From assembly GCA_910577275.1 (NCBI GenBank), contig CAJTMW010000003.1:124001-188000 (forward strand): DNA of 64,000 nt, given 5' to 3'. The position numbers were made by a program, and so were the translations under genes. Below, piece by piece: positions 33,482-42,312 of this stretch (position 1 is the first letter of the stretch; every line of letters starts with the position of its first letter). Under the pieces are notes generated by a model. It made no database searches. It saw nothing but the letters and a program-made list of their open reading frames with translations, and was not told where the DNA came from. This DNA is from an uncultured Lachnospiraceae bacterium (GTDB taxonomy: Bacteria; Bacillota; Clostridia; Lachnospirales; Lachnospiraceae).

Positions 33482-35872
33482 CTACTCTTTGAAAGTGACA
33501 ATCGTAACGCCGCTGTCCCCCTCCCCGAACTCGCCGAGGCGGTAGGATTTCACGTATTTGATTTTCTTTAAATGATTTTGGACTGCGCTCCTGAGTGCTC
33601 CGGTGCCCTTGCCGTGCACCACCCGAACGTTTGGAAGGTGGGCTAAATAAGCGTCGTCCAGATATTTGTCAAGCTCCACTAACGCCTCGTCCACGGTGCG
33701 TCCAAGGAGATTGATTTCAGGAGAAATCGACATGGACTTTGACATTTTGGTTTTGCCAAGGTGGCCAGAACGGCTTTTCTGCAGAGCGGAAATTCCGGGA
33801 GGAGTCTCGTCCGCAATCCGCACCAAATCCCTGACATTCGTCTGGGAGCGCATAATTCCGCACTGTACAAAAAGATTCCCTTTATGGTCGGGAAGGCTGC
33901 TCACGGTTCCCGTAAGCCCCATGGTGACAATCTTCACACTGTCGCCGATTTTGAGCTGTTCCGGTTTCAGCTTCCCGCCCGTTTCACCGGCGGGATTTTT
34001 TATCGTCAGTTTTTCGTTTTTCTTTCCGATTTCACCCCGGAGCCGCTCTCTTGTCTTTTCCAAATCTTTAAGGGAAGCGCCGGGGCCGGCCTTTTGATAA
34101 ACGCGGATGGTCTCGTCGGCAAAATCCTTGGCGTCCTGCAGAATCTGTCTGGCCTGCTCGTTGGCATCCCGCAGAATGCGGTCTTTGTTTTTGTCTATTT
34201 TTTCATTCTTTGCCTGCAGCTTTTCCTTTAAGGCTTTGATTTCCTCTTTGTAGGAGGCAATCTCCAGACGCTCGTTTTCAATGGTTACCCGGCTGTTCTC
34301 AAGGTCGGTGAGCAGGTCCTCAAAGCTCTTGTCCGCGGTGGTAATCTGCCCTCTGGCGGCTTCAATGATATAATCCGGAAGCCCTAACTTGGAGGAAATG
34401 GCAAAGGCGTTGCTCTTTCCGGGGATTCCGATAAGGAGCCGGTAGGTGGGGGCTAAGGTCTCCACGTTAAACTCGCAGCAGGCGTTTTCCACAAAGGAAG
34501 TGGAAAGGGCATACACCTTAAGCTCGCTGTAGTGGGTGGTTGCCATGGTGCGGATGCCTCTGGTGTGGAGGTGGTCCAAAATGGCAATGGCCAGCGCGGC
34601 GCCCTCTGTAGGGTCGGTGCCGGCGCCCAGCTCGTCAAAAAGGCACAGGGAGTTTTCGTCCGCATTTTTCAATATGGAGACAATACTGGTCATATGGGAG
34701 GAAAAGGTACTGAGGCTCTGCTCGATGCTCTGTTCGTCGCCGATATCCGCAAAAACTTCCGTAAACAGGGAAAGCTCGGAACGGTCAAGGACCGGAATGT
34801 GAAGCCCGGCCTGCCCCATCAGGGTAAAAAGCCCCACCGTCTTTAAGGAAACGGTTTTGCCGCCGGTGTTGGGGCCGGTGACAACCAAAAGGTCAAAGTC
34901 CTTTCCCAGATGAATGTCAATGGGAACCACCTTTTTAGGAGGCAGCAGAGGATGGCGTCCCTTTCGGATATTGATATAATGCTCCTCGTTAAAGATGGGC
35001 ATGGTCGCATTTTCCTCCATGGCAAGAGAGGCTTTTGCAAATATAAAGTCCAGAGCGGTCATTGCCCGCTGGTTTTCTCTGATTTCATGGATATGCTCGC
35101 CGGCTTTTCCGCTTAAGGAAGCCAGAACTGCCTCGATTTCCTCCTTTTCCCTGATGGCAAGCTCCCGCAGCTGATTGTTCAGATTCACAATGGCGGCAGG
35201 CTCGATAAAAAAGGTGGAGCCGGTGGAGGACTGGTCGTGAACCATGCCGGACACCTGATTTTTGTACTCCGCCTTTACGGGGATACAGTACCGGTTGTCG
35301 CGCATGGTGATGACGGCGTCCTGCAGATAGCTTCTATAAGAGCCGTTTACCATGGAATTTAACTGGGAATGGATTTTGTCGCCGGTCTGGGCAATGGAGC
35401 GTCTCACATGCTTTAAGCCCGGACTTGCGTCGTCGGCAATTTCATCCTCGGAAAGGATACAGTGGCTGATTTCCTTAGCGAGGGCGGTCAGAGGCTCCAG
35501 CGTCTGGAAGTAGCCGGTCAGGGAGGTTTCCGCTTCTTCCCCCCGTGCGCCTTTTCCATAGGCTTTTATTCTGCTCACGTTGTCTAAGAGCCCGGCGATT
35601 TTTAAGAGCTCGGAAGCGGACAGGGAGCTGCCGATTTCCAGACTGCGCAGGGAATAAGAGACGTCCCTGTTGCCGCCAAAGGAAGTGGAGCCTTTGGCAA
35701 AAAGCATGGAAAGCGCGTCCGAAGTTTCCTGCTGGGCAATGGTGATGTCGGACAGGTTATCAAAAGGCTTTAAATCCCTGCAAAGGGCTCTTCCCGGCTC
35801 GGAGGTGGCCTTTGCGGTTAATAAATCGATTATTTTTGTATATTCCAATGTGCGTAAAGCTTTTTCATTCAT
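33482..35872 (-). CDS. mutS2: Endonuclease/ribosome-rescue factor MutS2
   Basis: MutS2 suppresses homologous recombination and, in Bacillus, splits collided ribosomes. The 796 residues fit the family. The core and clamp regions contain YCIPVKAEYKNQVSGMVHDQ. The ATPase has Walker A TGPNTGGKTVSLKT and Walker B SLCLFDELGAGTDPTEGA, and a long coiled coil with Lys/Glu repeats lies at about 510-620. The C-terminal Smr nuclease domain (about 715-796) has INLLGRTVDEALVELDKYLD, VRVVHGKGTGALR and ends GDSGVTIVTFKE. The frame is open 135 codons further, but ATG 35872 (MNEKALRTLEYTKI, with GGGAGA upstream) matches the family N terminus. Confidence 0.97.
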   Translation of the reverse strand: MNEKALRTLEYTKIIDLLTAKATSEPGRALCRDLKPFDNLSDITIAQQETSDALSMLFAKGSTSFGGNRDVSYSLRSLEIGSSLSASELLKIAGLLDNVSRIKAYGKGARGEEAETSLTGYFQTLEPLTALAKEISHCILSEDEIADDASPGLKHVRRSIAQTGDKIHSQLNSMVNGSYRSYLQDAVITMRDNRYCIPVKAEYKNQVSGMVHDQSSTGSTFFIEPAAIVNLNNQLRELAIREKEEIEAVLASLSGKAGEHIHEIRENQRAMTALDFIFAKASLAMEENATMPIFNEEHYINIRKGRHPLLPPKKVVPIDIHLGKDFDLLVVTGPNTGGKTVSLKTVGLFTLMGQAGLHIPVLDRSELSLFTEVFADIGDEQSIEQSLSTFSSHMTSIVSILKNADENSLCLFDELGAGTDPTEGAALAIAILDHLHTRGIRTMATTHYSELKVYALSTSFVENACCEFNVETLAPTYRLLIGIPGKSNAFAISSKLGLPDYIIEAARGQITTADKSFEDLLTDLENSRVTIENERLEIASYKEEIKALKEKLQAKNEKIDKNKDRILRDANEQARQILQDAKDFADETIRVYQKAGPGASLKDLEKTRERLRGEIGKKNEKLTIKNPAGETGGKLKPEQLKIGDSVKIVTMGLTGTVSSLPDHKGNLFVQCGIMRSQTNVRDLVRIADETPPGISALQKSRSGHLGKTKMSKSMSISPEINLLGRTVDEALVELDKYLDDAYLAHLPNVRVVHGKGTGALRSAVQNHLKKIKYVKSYRLGEFGEGDSGVTIVTFKE

Positions 35873-36065
35873 AAATTTTCTCCCTGTCCCCACGGCAAGG
35901 CGGGGACATTCCGTCCACAGTAAGGCAGCGCCATGCAATCCGGCGCATGAAAATGTAACGTTATGCTTATTATACATAATTCTGTGGGAATTGAAAACCT
36001 TTTCGAAGCCGAAATCTCTGCGGCAGGACAAAGAAAGAGCGGGAAATGATTGCGGAAGGAAGGCG

Positions 36066-36308
36066 TTATTCGGCTTCCGTGTATCGGATAATATCTCCCG
36101 GGGTACACTCCAATACAAAGCAGATACGTGCAAGAACATCCGCATCGATTTTTTCCACATGCCCTCCGTACCATTTGTCAACGACTTCAAAGCGGGCGTT
36201 AATGGCTCTTGCCAACATGTTTCTGTTAATACATTTTTCGTCCATGAAGGTTTTGATATCAATCGTAATTTTGTCATACTGATTCATTGTATATAATTCA
36301 TTTTTCAT
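36066..36308 (-). CDS. Small XRE/Cro-type helix-turn-helix regulator
   Basis: The 80-residue protein is essentially one helix-turn-helix domain, with FMDEKCINRNMLARAINARF and DADVLARICFVLECTPGDII, typical of YozG-like Cro/CI regulators. GAGGGTGG 6 bases upstream supports ATG 36308. It is divergent from the membrane protein gene at 36452. An inverted repeat between them is a likely binding site, so it may control itself and that gene. It lies upstream of mutS2 on the same strand, with a 193-base gap that shows no gene. Confidence 0.88.
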   Translation of the reverse strand: MKNELYTMNQYDKITIDIKTFMDEKCINRNMLARAINARFEVVDKWYGGHVEKIDADVLARICFVLECTPGDIIRYTEAE

Positions 36309-36331
36309 AGTTAACCACCCTCTATATACAT

Positions 36332-36380
36332 ACTATATGAAAAGTAATTGCTTGACGAATCCCATTCATATAGTTACTAT
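36332..36380. promoter_or_regulatory. Operator-like inverted repeat and promoter between XRE and membrane protein genes
   Basis: ACTATATGAA (36332-36341) and TTCATATAGT (36365-36374) are perfect reverse complements 23 bases apart. The plus-strand promoter TTGACG (36352-36357), 17-base spacer, TACTAT (36375-36380) lies across the right arm and points to the 36452 gene. The arrangement suits repression by the small XRE protein. Confidence 0.6.
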
Positions 36381-36451
36381 ATAAACAGTAATAATTCGGC
36401 GGAAAAACTGCGCGAATCGATATAAACGGGAAGTATGAAAGAGAAAATAAA

Positions 36452-38122
36452 ATGCTTTTAACAGTTTTAAGCTGGTTGTATATGTTTACAGTCTGCACAC
36501 TAATTGGAACAGGAATCCTGAGCCTGTTCAAAAACAGATATTTTACCTTAATTTATTACCTGATTGCGGGAGTAATAACCGTTACCGTCTATACAGAATT
36601 TTTCAGTATTTTTGCAAAGACGGGAATGTTTGCTCACATACTGCTTCTGGGAGCGGCGCTTTTGGCGGGGGTCAGGAACAAAAACAGGCTTGGGGTGCTG
36701 TGGCGGAAATACCGTCCCGTGGTATGCTCATGGGAAGGATTTTTTTACTGCTGCTTTATTTTGCTGATTGCCTTTTTTACATCCAGAGGCGAATTCCACA
36801 CGGATACCAACATTTACCATGCTGCGGCAATACGAATCTATGAGGAGTACGGGCTGATTAAGGGACTTGGCAATCTGCAGCTTCACTATGCCTATAACAG
36901 CTCTTATCTGGCTTTTGCGGCTATTTTCAGTCTGGGCTGGCTGCCCGGCCCGGCGCTGCATACCACCACCGGCTTTCTGGAGGCGGCGATGTGCCTGTAC
37001 GCTTTCCATGGACTTAAGGATTTTCGCCGGCATGGGAACCATGTTACAGATATGATGAGAATTGGCATCCTGTTTTATACACTGGTGAATGTGACACGCA
37101 GTATGTCACCTGCCACGGACTATGCCGCCATGTTCTTTGTATTGTTTGTGATTATCGCATGGTGTGAAAATCTGCTGGAGGGGGATTCCGATATCGTCCT
37201 GTATTCGCTGCTGGCCGTTGCGGCAGTCTATACCGCCACGCTGAAATTTTCGGCGGGGCTTCTTGTGCTGATTGCGCTCTGGCCGGCATTTAGCCTTATC
37301 AGGGACAAAAGATGGAAAGAAATTGTAGCTTATCTTTTCTGCGGGTGCCTGGTTTTGTGTCCCTTTCTAATCAGAAATTATCTGATTTCCGGCTGGCTCC
37401 TTTATCCTTTTAACGGCATCGACCTTTTTGCCCCGGAATGGAAAATACCGGAGGAATATCTGGTGCATGACGCCAGTCAGATTAAGGTATGGGGGCGGTG
37501 CCTTTACGATGTGGCAAAGGCGGACATGCCGGTAAGAGAGTGGCTTCCGGTTTGGTGGGAAAATCAGTTCCGCTATGAAAAGATGTTTCTGGGCGCGGTG
37601 ATTTTAAGCGCGTTACTGGAGCTTTTGATGTTTATGGTCAAAGTGATGAGAAAGCAGAAAATACGGCCGGAGCTTGGGGTACTCTGGCTTGCTATATGGG
37701 GAAGCCTTGGGGTGTGGTTTTTCATGGCGCCTTTTATCAGATACGGCCTCGGGTTTTTGCTTGCCGTAATTATGATTGCGGTTGGGGAGTATTTGAGCGG
37801 GGAAAAGAAGGGTCTTTACGGGATTGTAACAGGGAGCCTTCTGTTCTGCATCGTGGTTTCGGTGAGCTCTTACTGGGACCAGTACATCACAGACGCCGGT
37901 GTGTTTGTGAAACAGACGATAAGAGAGCCTTATTATATTGTGCAAAAGGATTATGAAAAGGGGAACATGGTGAGCTGTGAGATAAACGGAAATATTATCT
38001 GGTATTCCGCGGGGGAGGAGATTAACAGCTACCATGTTTTCCCGGGGACATGCTATGAGTCTATGTTAGAGAGAAGCACGCTGATTGGGGATGAGATTAG
38101 GGACGGGTTCCGGGCGAAGTAA
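36452..38122 (+). CDS. Polytopic membrane protein, possible GT-C-type glycosyltransferase
   Basis: The 556-residue protein has about ten or more hydrophobic helices. After the fourth comes an extracytoplasmic loop with HTDTNIYHAAAIRIYEEYGL and NLQLHYAYNSSYLAFAA. This acidic D-T-x-x-Y-H loop near the N terminus and the helix layout resemble GT-C glycosyltransferases and the LIC_10190-type membrane family. A hydrophilic C-terminal tail follows (about 505-556). It may act in envelope glycan assembly with an isoprenyl-linked donor, which is inference. It is transcribed alone and ends at a strong bidirectional terminator. Confidence 0.65.
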   Translation: MLLTVLSWLYMFTVCTLIGTGILSLFKNRYFTLIYYLIAGVITVTVYTEFFSIFAKTGMFAHILLLGAALLAGVRNKNRLGVLWRKYRPVVCSWEGFFYCCFILLIAFFTSRGEFHTDTNIYHAAAIRIYEEYGLIKGLGNLQLHYAYNSSYLAFAAIFSLGWLPGPALHTTTGFLEAAMCLYAFHGLKDFRRHGNHVTDMMRIGILFYTLVNVTRSMSPATDYAAMFFVLFVIIAWCENLLEGDSDIVLYSLLAVAAVYTATLKFSAGLLVLIALWPAFSLIRDKRWKEIVAYLFCGCLVLCPFLIRNYLISGWLLYPFNGIDLFAPEWKIPEEYLVHDASQIKVWGRCLYDVAKADMPVREWLPVWWENQFRYEKMFLGAVILSALLELLMFMVKVMRKQKIRPELGVLWLAIWGSLGVWFFMAPFIRYGLGFLLAVIMIAVGEYLSGEKKGLYGIVTGSLLFCIVVSVSSYWDQYITDAGVFVKQTIREPYYIVQKDYEKGNMVSCEINGNIIWYSAGEEINSYHVFPGTCYESMLERSTLIGDEIRDGFRAK

Positions 38123-38179
38123 TGCAGGGAAAAGAGGGGGATTGCAATTCTTGCTGTCGGCGAATAAACAGGTATGGAA

Positions 38180-38203
38180 AAGGCACAGAGGAATCTGTGC
38201 CTT
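38180..38203. terminator. Bidirectional intrinsic terminator
   Basis: A perfect 10-base stem (AAGGCACAGA / TCTGTGCCTT) with a GGAA loop separates convergent genes. The minus-strand side continues with TTTTCC, the plus-strand side with AATTC. It is one of the strongest terminators in the window. Confidence 0.85.
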
Positions 38204-38211
38204 AATTCAGA

Positions 38212-39819
38212 CTAAACGACCGCTTCTATCAGCAATTTTTCGCCGACCATAATTTCATGGACGCCGACCTGTTTATTTTTATTAAAATTAAAACTTAACA
38301 TATAGCCTGTATTTTGGTGGTAATCGTCCAGATACTGAACCAGCTGCCGCTCGCCTCTTTTATTGTATTCATTGCCATGCCATATTTTCATTTCAATGAT
38401 GAACTGTTCTCCGTGATAATCAACGATAACATCTGTCCGGCGCTGGTCTCTGGTTTGTGCCTCTACATAATAATTTCCCGCTCCGTTGATAATAGGGCGC
38501 AGATATAAAAGAAAAAACCTTCTGCCGACAGTTTCTATAAAAGAATCGCTGCTGTCGCCATATAACTCGTGAAAGTGTTCTGTAAATTTTTCAAGAATAT
38601 GCCGCATATTGAGGCGTCCGTCAGAGATAAACTGATTTTTATCCCGTTGCGAGACCTTATAAATTTCAAGATTCTGCATATCCGATGAAGACAGATAAAA
38701 ATTGTACAGCCGCATTTCAAAGATACGGTTGGCTATTTGCACCGTGCCATTTTGATTTTTTATGAATCCGAACATGGTTGCCATATCAAGTGAAGGCTCG
38801 TCTGCGTTATAAGTAATATCCGCACCTGTGAAAAGCAGAGTTTTCAGCATACTGTTCAATTCAGGATAATCTGCCAGTTTTCCTATGAGGGAATCAAACA
38901 GCGTATTTTTTTCTGTCAGAAGCATGCGCTCTGCCTTAAGAAAGCCTGCCCGTGTCCAGGCTGATAACTTACTGTCAGAGATTTCGGCGTCGGCAATATC
39001 TTCATCTATCAGCTTGCAGAAAGCTGATACCAGATAAGGGTAGCCGGAGGTATCGCTATAGATGAGCTCTGCCATTTCGCGGATATTCATGCCGGTCAGA
39101 TGTTCCGTCTCGTACTCTTTCAGCATACCTTCAATGTCGCTTTTGGTAAAACTCATGTCCACTTTAAATTTGGTGGCAATGTTCCAGGGGCTGTTCATTG
39201 TATGTTCTTCGTCCTGGCGTATTTTCCTTTTCAGATTTTTAACATCATATACGCCGGCGAGAATCACCGACTGAAAGGTAATTGTGCCAATGGCTTCTCT
39301 TTCCAGATAATAGTTCCGAAGCTGGGAAAGAAAATCAAGAAATACCTGATTGTTTGAAGCGCTGTCTGCCTCGTCAATCATGAGCACCACCGGTTTGGAA
39401 GAAAATTTACAAAACTGGAGCAGCAGCAGAAAAAGTCTGCGCAGGTCAAAGCTTTCTTCGCTGGTTTCAGATATCTTACAGAGCGTTTGAAAAGCCGGGT
39501 TTTCCTGCGGCACATTTGCATTAAAAAGCTTAGCGCTTCTTAAAAAACCGGATGCAAATGCATGGGAAAATGTATTTTCATTTTTGTAAGAGGCGCTTCC
39601 AAGTGACTGGAAATCCATTTTGACTACAAAATAGCTGTCCGCAAGGGCATTAGACAATGCGTGCAGCGTGGTTGTCTTTCCGTATTGTCTTGCCTTATTG
39701 ATTGTGAAATAGGCTCCTTCGTCAATAAGCAGTCTGATTTCCTTTAAACGTCCGCTTATGTCAACCATATAATGTTTCTCGGGAACGCACAGCCCGGTGA
39801 TATTAAATCGTTTCTTCAT
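38212..39819 (-). CDS. AAA-type ATPase with C-terminal PD-(D/E)XK nuclease-like domain
   Basis: This 535-residue protein has an N-terminal segment FNITGLCVPEKHYMVDISGR, Walker A ARQYGKTTTLHAL (about 43-55), Walker B-like VVLMIDEADSASNN (about 148-161) and TSGYPYLVSAFCKLI in the lid. The C-terminal part has QTRDQRRTDVIVDYHGEQFI then IEMKIWHG (D...ExK) and QLVQYLDDYHQNTGYML, a PD-(D/E)XK-like fold. ATG 39819 (MKKRFN, with AGGGGAA before it) is the start. It is the intact paralogue of the deleted pseudogene at 40007-40869 and diverges from it. Function of the family is not established. Confidence 0.82.
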   Translation of the reverse strand: MKKRFNITGLCVPEKHYMVDISGRLKEIRLLIDEGAYFTINKARQYGKTTTLHALSNALADSYFVVKMDFQSLGSASYKNENTFSHAFASGFLRSAKLFNANVPQENPAFQTLCKISETSEESFDLRRLFLLLLQFCKFSSKPVVLMIDEADSASNNQVFLDFLSQLRNYYLEREAIGTITFQSVILAGVYDVKNLKRKIRQDEEHTMNSPWNIATKFKVDMSFTKSDIEGMLKEYETEHLTGMNIREMAELIYSDTSGYPYLVSAFCKLIDEDIADAEISDSKLSAWTRAGFLKAERMLLTEKNTLFDSLIGKLADYPELNSMLKTLLFTGADITYNADEPSLDMATMFGFIKNQNGTVQIANRIFEMRLYNFYLSSSDMQNLEIYKVSQRDKNQFISDGRLNMRHILEKFTEHFHELYGDSSDSFIETVGRRFFLLYLRPIINGAGNYYVEAQTRDQRRTDVIVDYHGEQFIIEMKIWHGNEYNKRGERQLVQYLDDYHQNTGYMLSFNFNKNKQVGVHEIMVGEKLLIEAVV

Positions 39820-40006
39820 TGATTTTCCCCTGATAGTTAAAGTACCTTTTTTTAAGTTTATCATGCAAAAGGAATCACAACAACCGTCTTTCAAAAATTT
39901 TCGGTTTATGATTTACTTTTCGAAGGGAAGGCTGTAATAATAGTTGGAAAGACCGCCGAGTTTTGGTACAATAATAAATAATTCCCGGGGAAAGGAAAGT
40001 AAATTT

Positions 40007-40869
40007 ATGCCAAAGGAATTTAACGTGACGGCAGTATGTATGCCGGAAATACATTATATGGTGAACATTGACGAGCGTCTGCGCAAGGTGAAGGCTATGG
40101 TTGACGCCGGAAAATATTTTACAATCAACAGGGCAAGGCAATACGGGAAAACCACCACTCTGATGGCGCTGGAGAATTATCTGCAGGGAGGCTTTACGAT
40201 GAAACCTCCGGATACCCGTTTCTTGTTTCCAGACTGTGTCAGCTGATGGATGAAAAGGTCAGCAGGGAAAAGGGAGGAAAATCCGAAGCGTGGACGCCTG
40301 ACGGCTTTGAGGAAGCGGAGAAGATGCTTTTGTCAGAAAAAAATACCCTGTTTGAATCCCTGATTGGCAAGGTAATCAATTATCCCGAGCTGGATAAAAT
40401 GTTACGGGAGCATATTTTTAACGGAAAGGGAACCGCCTATGTGGCGTCTAATCCGATGATTGATTTGGCGGCAATGTTCGGGATTATAAAAAAGGCAAAC
40501 GGACTGGCGGTTCCGGCCAACAGGATTTTTGATACGCTTTTATCTGACTATTATCTGTCCATGAGCAAGATGACGGATGTGGAAATCTGCGCTGCAGCTT
40601 TGGAGGATAAAAACCGCTTCATAGATGGCGGGAGGCTGAATATGCAGCTTGTCATGGAAAGGTTTGTGGAGCATTTCACGGACTTGTACGGGCATTTAGG
40701 GGAGAAATTCATCGAGGAAGAGGGCAGGAAATATTTTCTTCTTTATTTAAAACCCATTATCAACGGTACGGGAAACTATTCTATGGAAGCTGTTACGAGG
40801 AGCCAGTCCCGCACGGATTTAATGGTTTATTACGGGGGAGAAAAGATTTTAATTGAAGCTGTGGTTTAA
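40007..40869 (+). pseudogene. Deleted, frameshifted paralogue of the 38212-39819 AAA/nuclease gene
   Basis: The start, FNVTAVCMPEIHYMVNIDER, Walker A ARQYGKTTTLMAL and LENYL parallel the intact gene. The sequence then jumps, in another frame, to SGYPFLVSRLCQLMDEK, so most of the ATPase core is lost. The remainder continues in good register (SEKNTLFESLIGKVINYPEL, SRTDLMVYYGGE). It then jumps again to GEKILIEAVV, the very end of the intact protein, deleting about 50 residues with the nuclease ExK. The second half alone is open from 40246. It is thus a double-deletion relic with both ends kept. Confidence 0.88.
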
Positions 40870-40917
40870 AAAGGGTGGCCGTAAGGCCGCACATGTAGCG
40901 CAGGAAAGGAAACAAAA

Positions 40918-42312
40918 GTGACAGGATTTTGGGAAAAGTATAGAAAGCAGCTGTTCTGGCTGATAATAGCAGCCTCTTTTTTTATGATTTACGCATACAA
41001 TTTTCTGACCCCTTACTGGTCGGACGATTACGCCTATCTTATGGACGTGTCAAAGGCGGACAGTCTGGGCGCGCTGGTGAAGCAGCAATATGGGGAATAT
41101 CTCTCAAACAGCGGAAGGGTGATAGGGCAGTTTAATGTGCGGCTGTCTTTGTCGGTGAGTAAGCAGGTGTTTAACCTTGTGAACAGCCTTATGTTCATAG
41201 CGCTGATTCTTCTGATGTACGCAAATATCCGGCGCAAAAGAAAATATGATATATTTGTGCTTCTGCTTGTGATTACTTTTTTGTGGAGGTTTGCGGTGAG
41301 TTTCGGACAGACCATGCTCTGGATATGCGGCGCATGCAATTATTTGTGGGGAAGCGTTTTTATTCTGGGCTTTGTCACCTTTTACCGGTATTTTCTGGGA
41401 AAGGCGGATAAGGTAAAGCATGGGATTTTGCTGGCGGCGGCTGCATTCTTTTTCGGCATATTGGCCGGGTGGTGCAATGAGAACAGCTCCGGCGGCGGTT
41501 TTCTGCTGGTTTTGATATTTGGGCTTAACTTCTGGCAGAGCAGGAAAAAGAGAGGGCAAAGAAGCATATATCCCTTTATGATTTCCGGGCTTTGCGGTAT
41601 GTGTGTGGGACTGCTCGGCATGGTATCCGCCCCCGGCGTGCGGAAGCGGAGCGCAACCATGTCGGAGGGAGAGTACACGGGGCTTGTGGGGCTTTTGTCG
41701 CGAACTTACAAAATCACTATGAATCTGGAGGAGCTGTTTTTTACGGTGATTGTGATTACTGCCATAGTGGTGGTGTTTCTGGTTCTGCAGAGAAAGCTGC
41801 AGAGATGGCAGCAGATTCGAAACAACGAGACGGTCATATTCCTGTTGGCGGCTGTGGCTACGGGCTACGCGCTGGCGCTGGCGCCGACTCCTATGAACAG
41901 AGCCTTTTTCGGAGCAGGCGTCTTTTTGTTTATCGCCTGTATTCAGGGAATTGTGGACGTGGCGGACCAGGAGCAGGTGATTAAAGCCGCCAAATACGGT
42001 CTGGTCAGCGTATTGTGTCTGTGGCTTGTGTTTACCTATCTGGATAATCTGGTGAACCTTGCGAGGATTTACAGGGAAGAAAATGAGAGAATCGAACTGA
42101 TTCTGGCGGATAAAAACGACCCGGAGGGGGACGGGATTGTGGTGGTGCCTCAGCTTCGGAAAGAATTTGAAACGATTTTCAGTACGGCTCACGAGTCCGA
42201 TATGACGGATGATAAGGACTACTGGATTAACCGTTTTTATGAGATTTATTATGACGTGGGAAATATCACGGCAATTCCCCGGGAAGAATGGGACGAGCGG
42301 TATGGAGATTAA
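40918..42312 (+). CDS. DUF6056-like polytopic membrane protein
   Basis: The 464-residue protein starts at GTG 40918 (AGGAAAGGA upstream) and has about nine to eleven hydrophobic helices. The first extracytoplasmic loop contains FLTPYWSDDYAYLMDVSKAD and YLSNSGRVIGQFNVRL. WICGACNYLWGSVFILGF and LAGWCNENSSGGGFLLVLIF lie further on; the DD near the first helix and the NEN motif are the marks of the DUF6056 family, thought to be GT-C-like. The hydrophilic C-terminal tail overlaps the radical SAM gene by 11 bases. Substrate unknown, probably envelope sugar (inference). Confidence 0.75.
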   Translation: MTGFWEKYRKQLFWLIIAASFFMIYAYNFLTPYWSDDYAYLMDVSKADSLGALVKQQYGEYLSNSGRVIGQFNVRLSLSVSKQVFNLVNSLMFIALILLMYANIRRKRKYDIFVLLLVITFLWRFAVSFGQTMLWICGACNYLWGSVFILGFVTFYRYFLGKADKVKHGILLAAAAFFFGILAGWCNENSSGGGFLLVLIFGLNFWQSRKKRGQRSIYPFMISGLCGMCVGLLGMVSAPGVRKRSATMSEGEYTGLVGLLSRTYKITMNLEELFFTVIVITAIVVVFLVLQRKLQRWQQIRNNETVIFLLAAVATGYALALAPTPMNRAFFGAGVFLFIACIQGIVDVADQEQVIKAAKYGLVSVLCLWLVFTYLDNLVNLARIYREENERIELILADKNDPEGDGIVVVPQLRKEFETIFSTAHESDMTDDKDYWINRFYEIYYDVGNITAIPREEWDERYGD

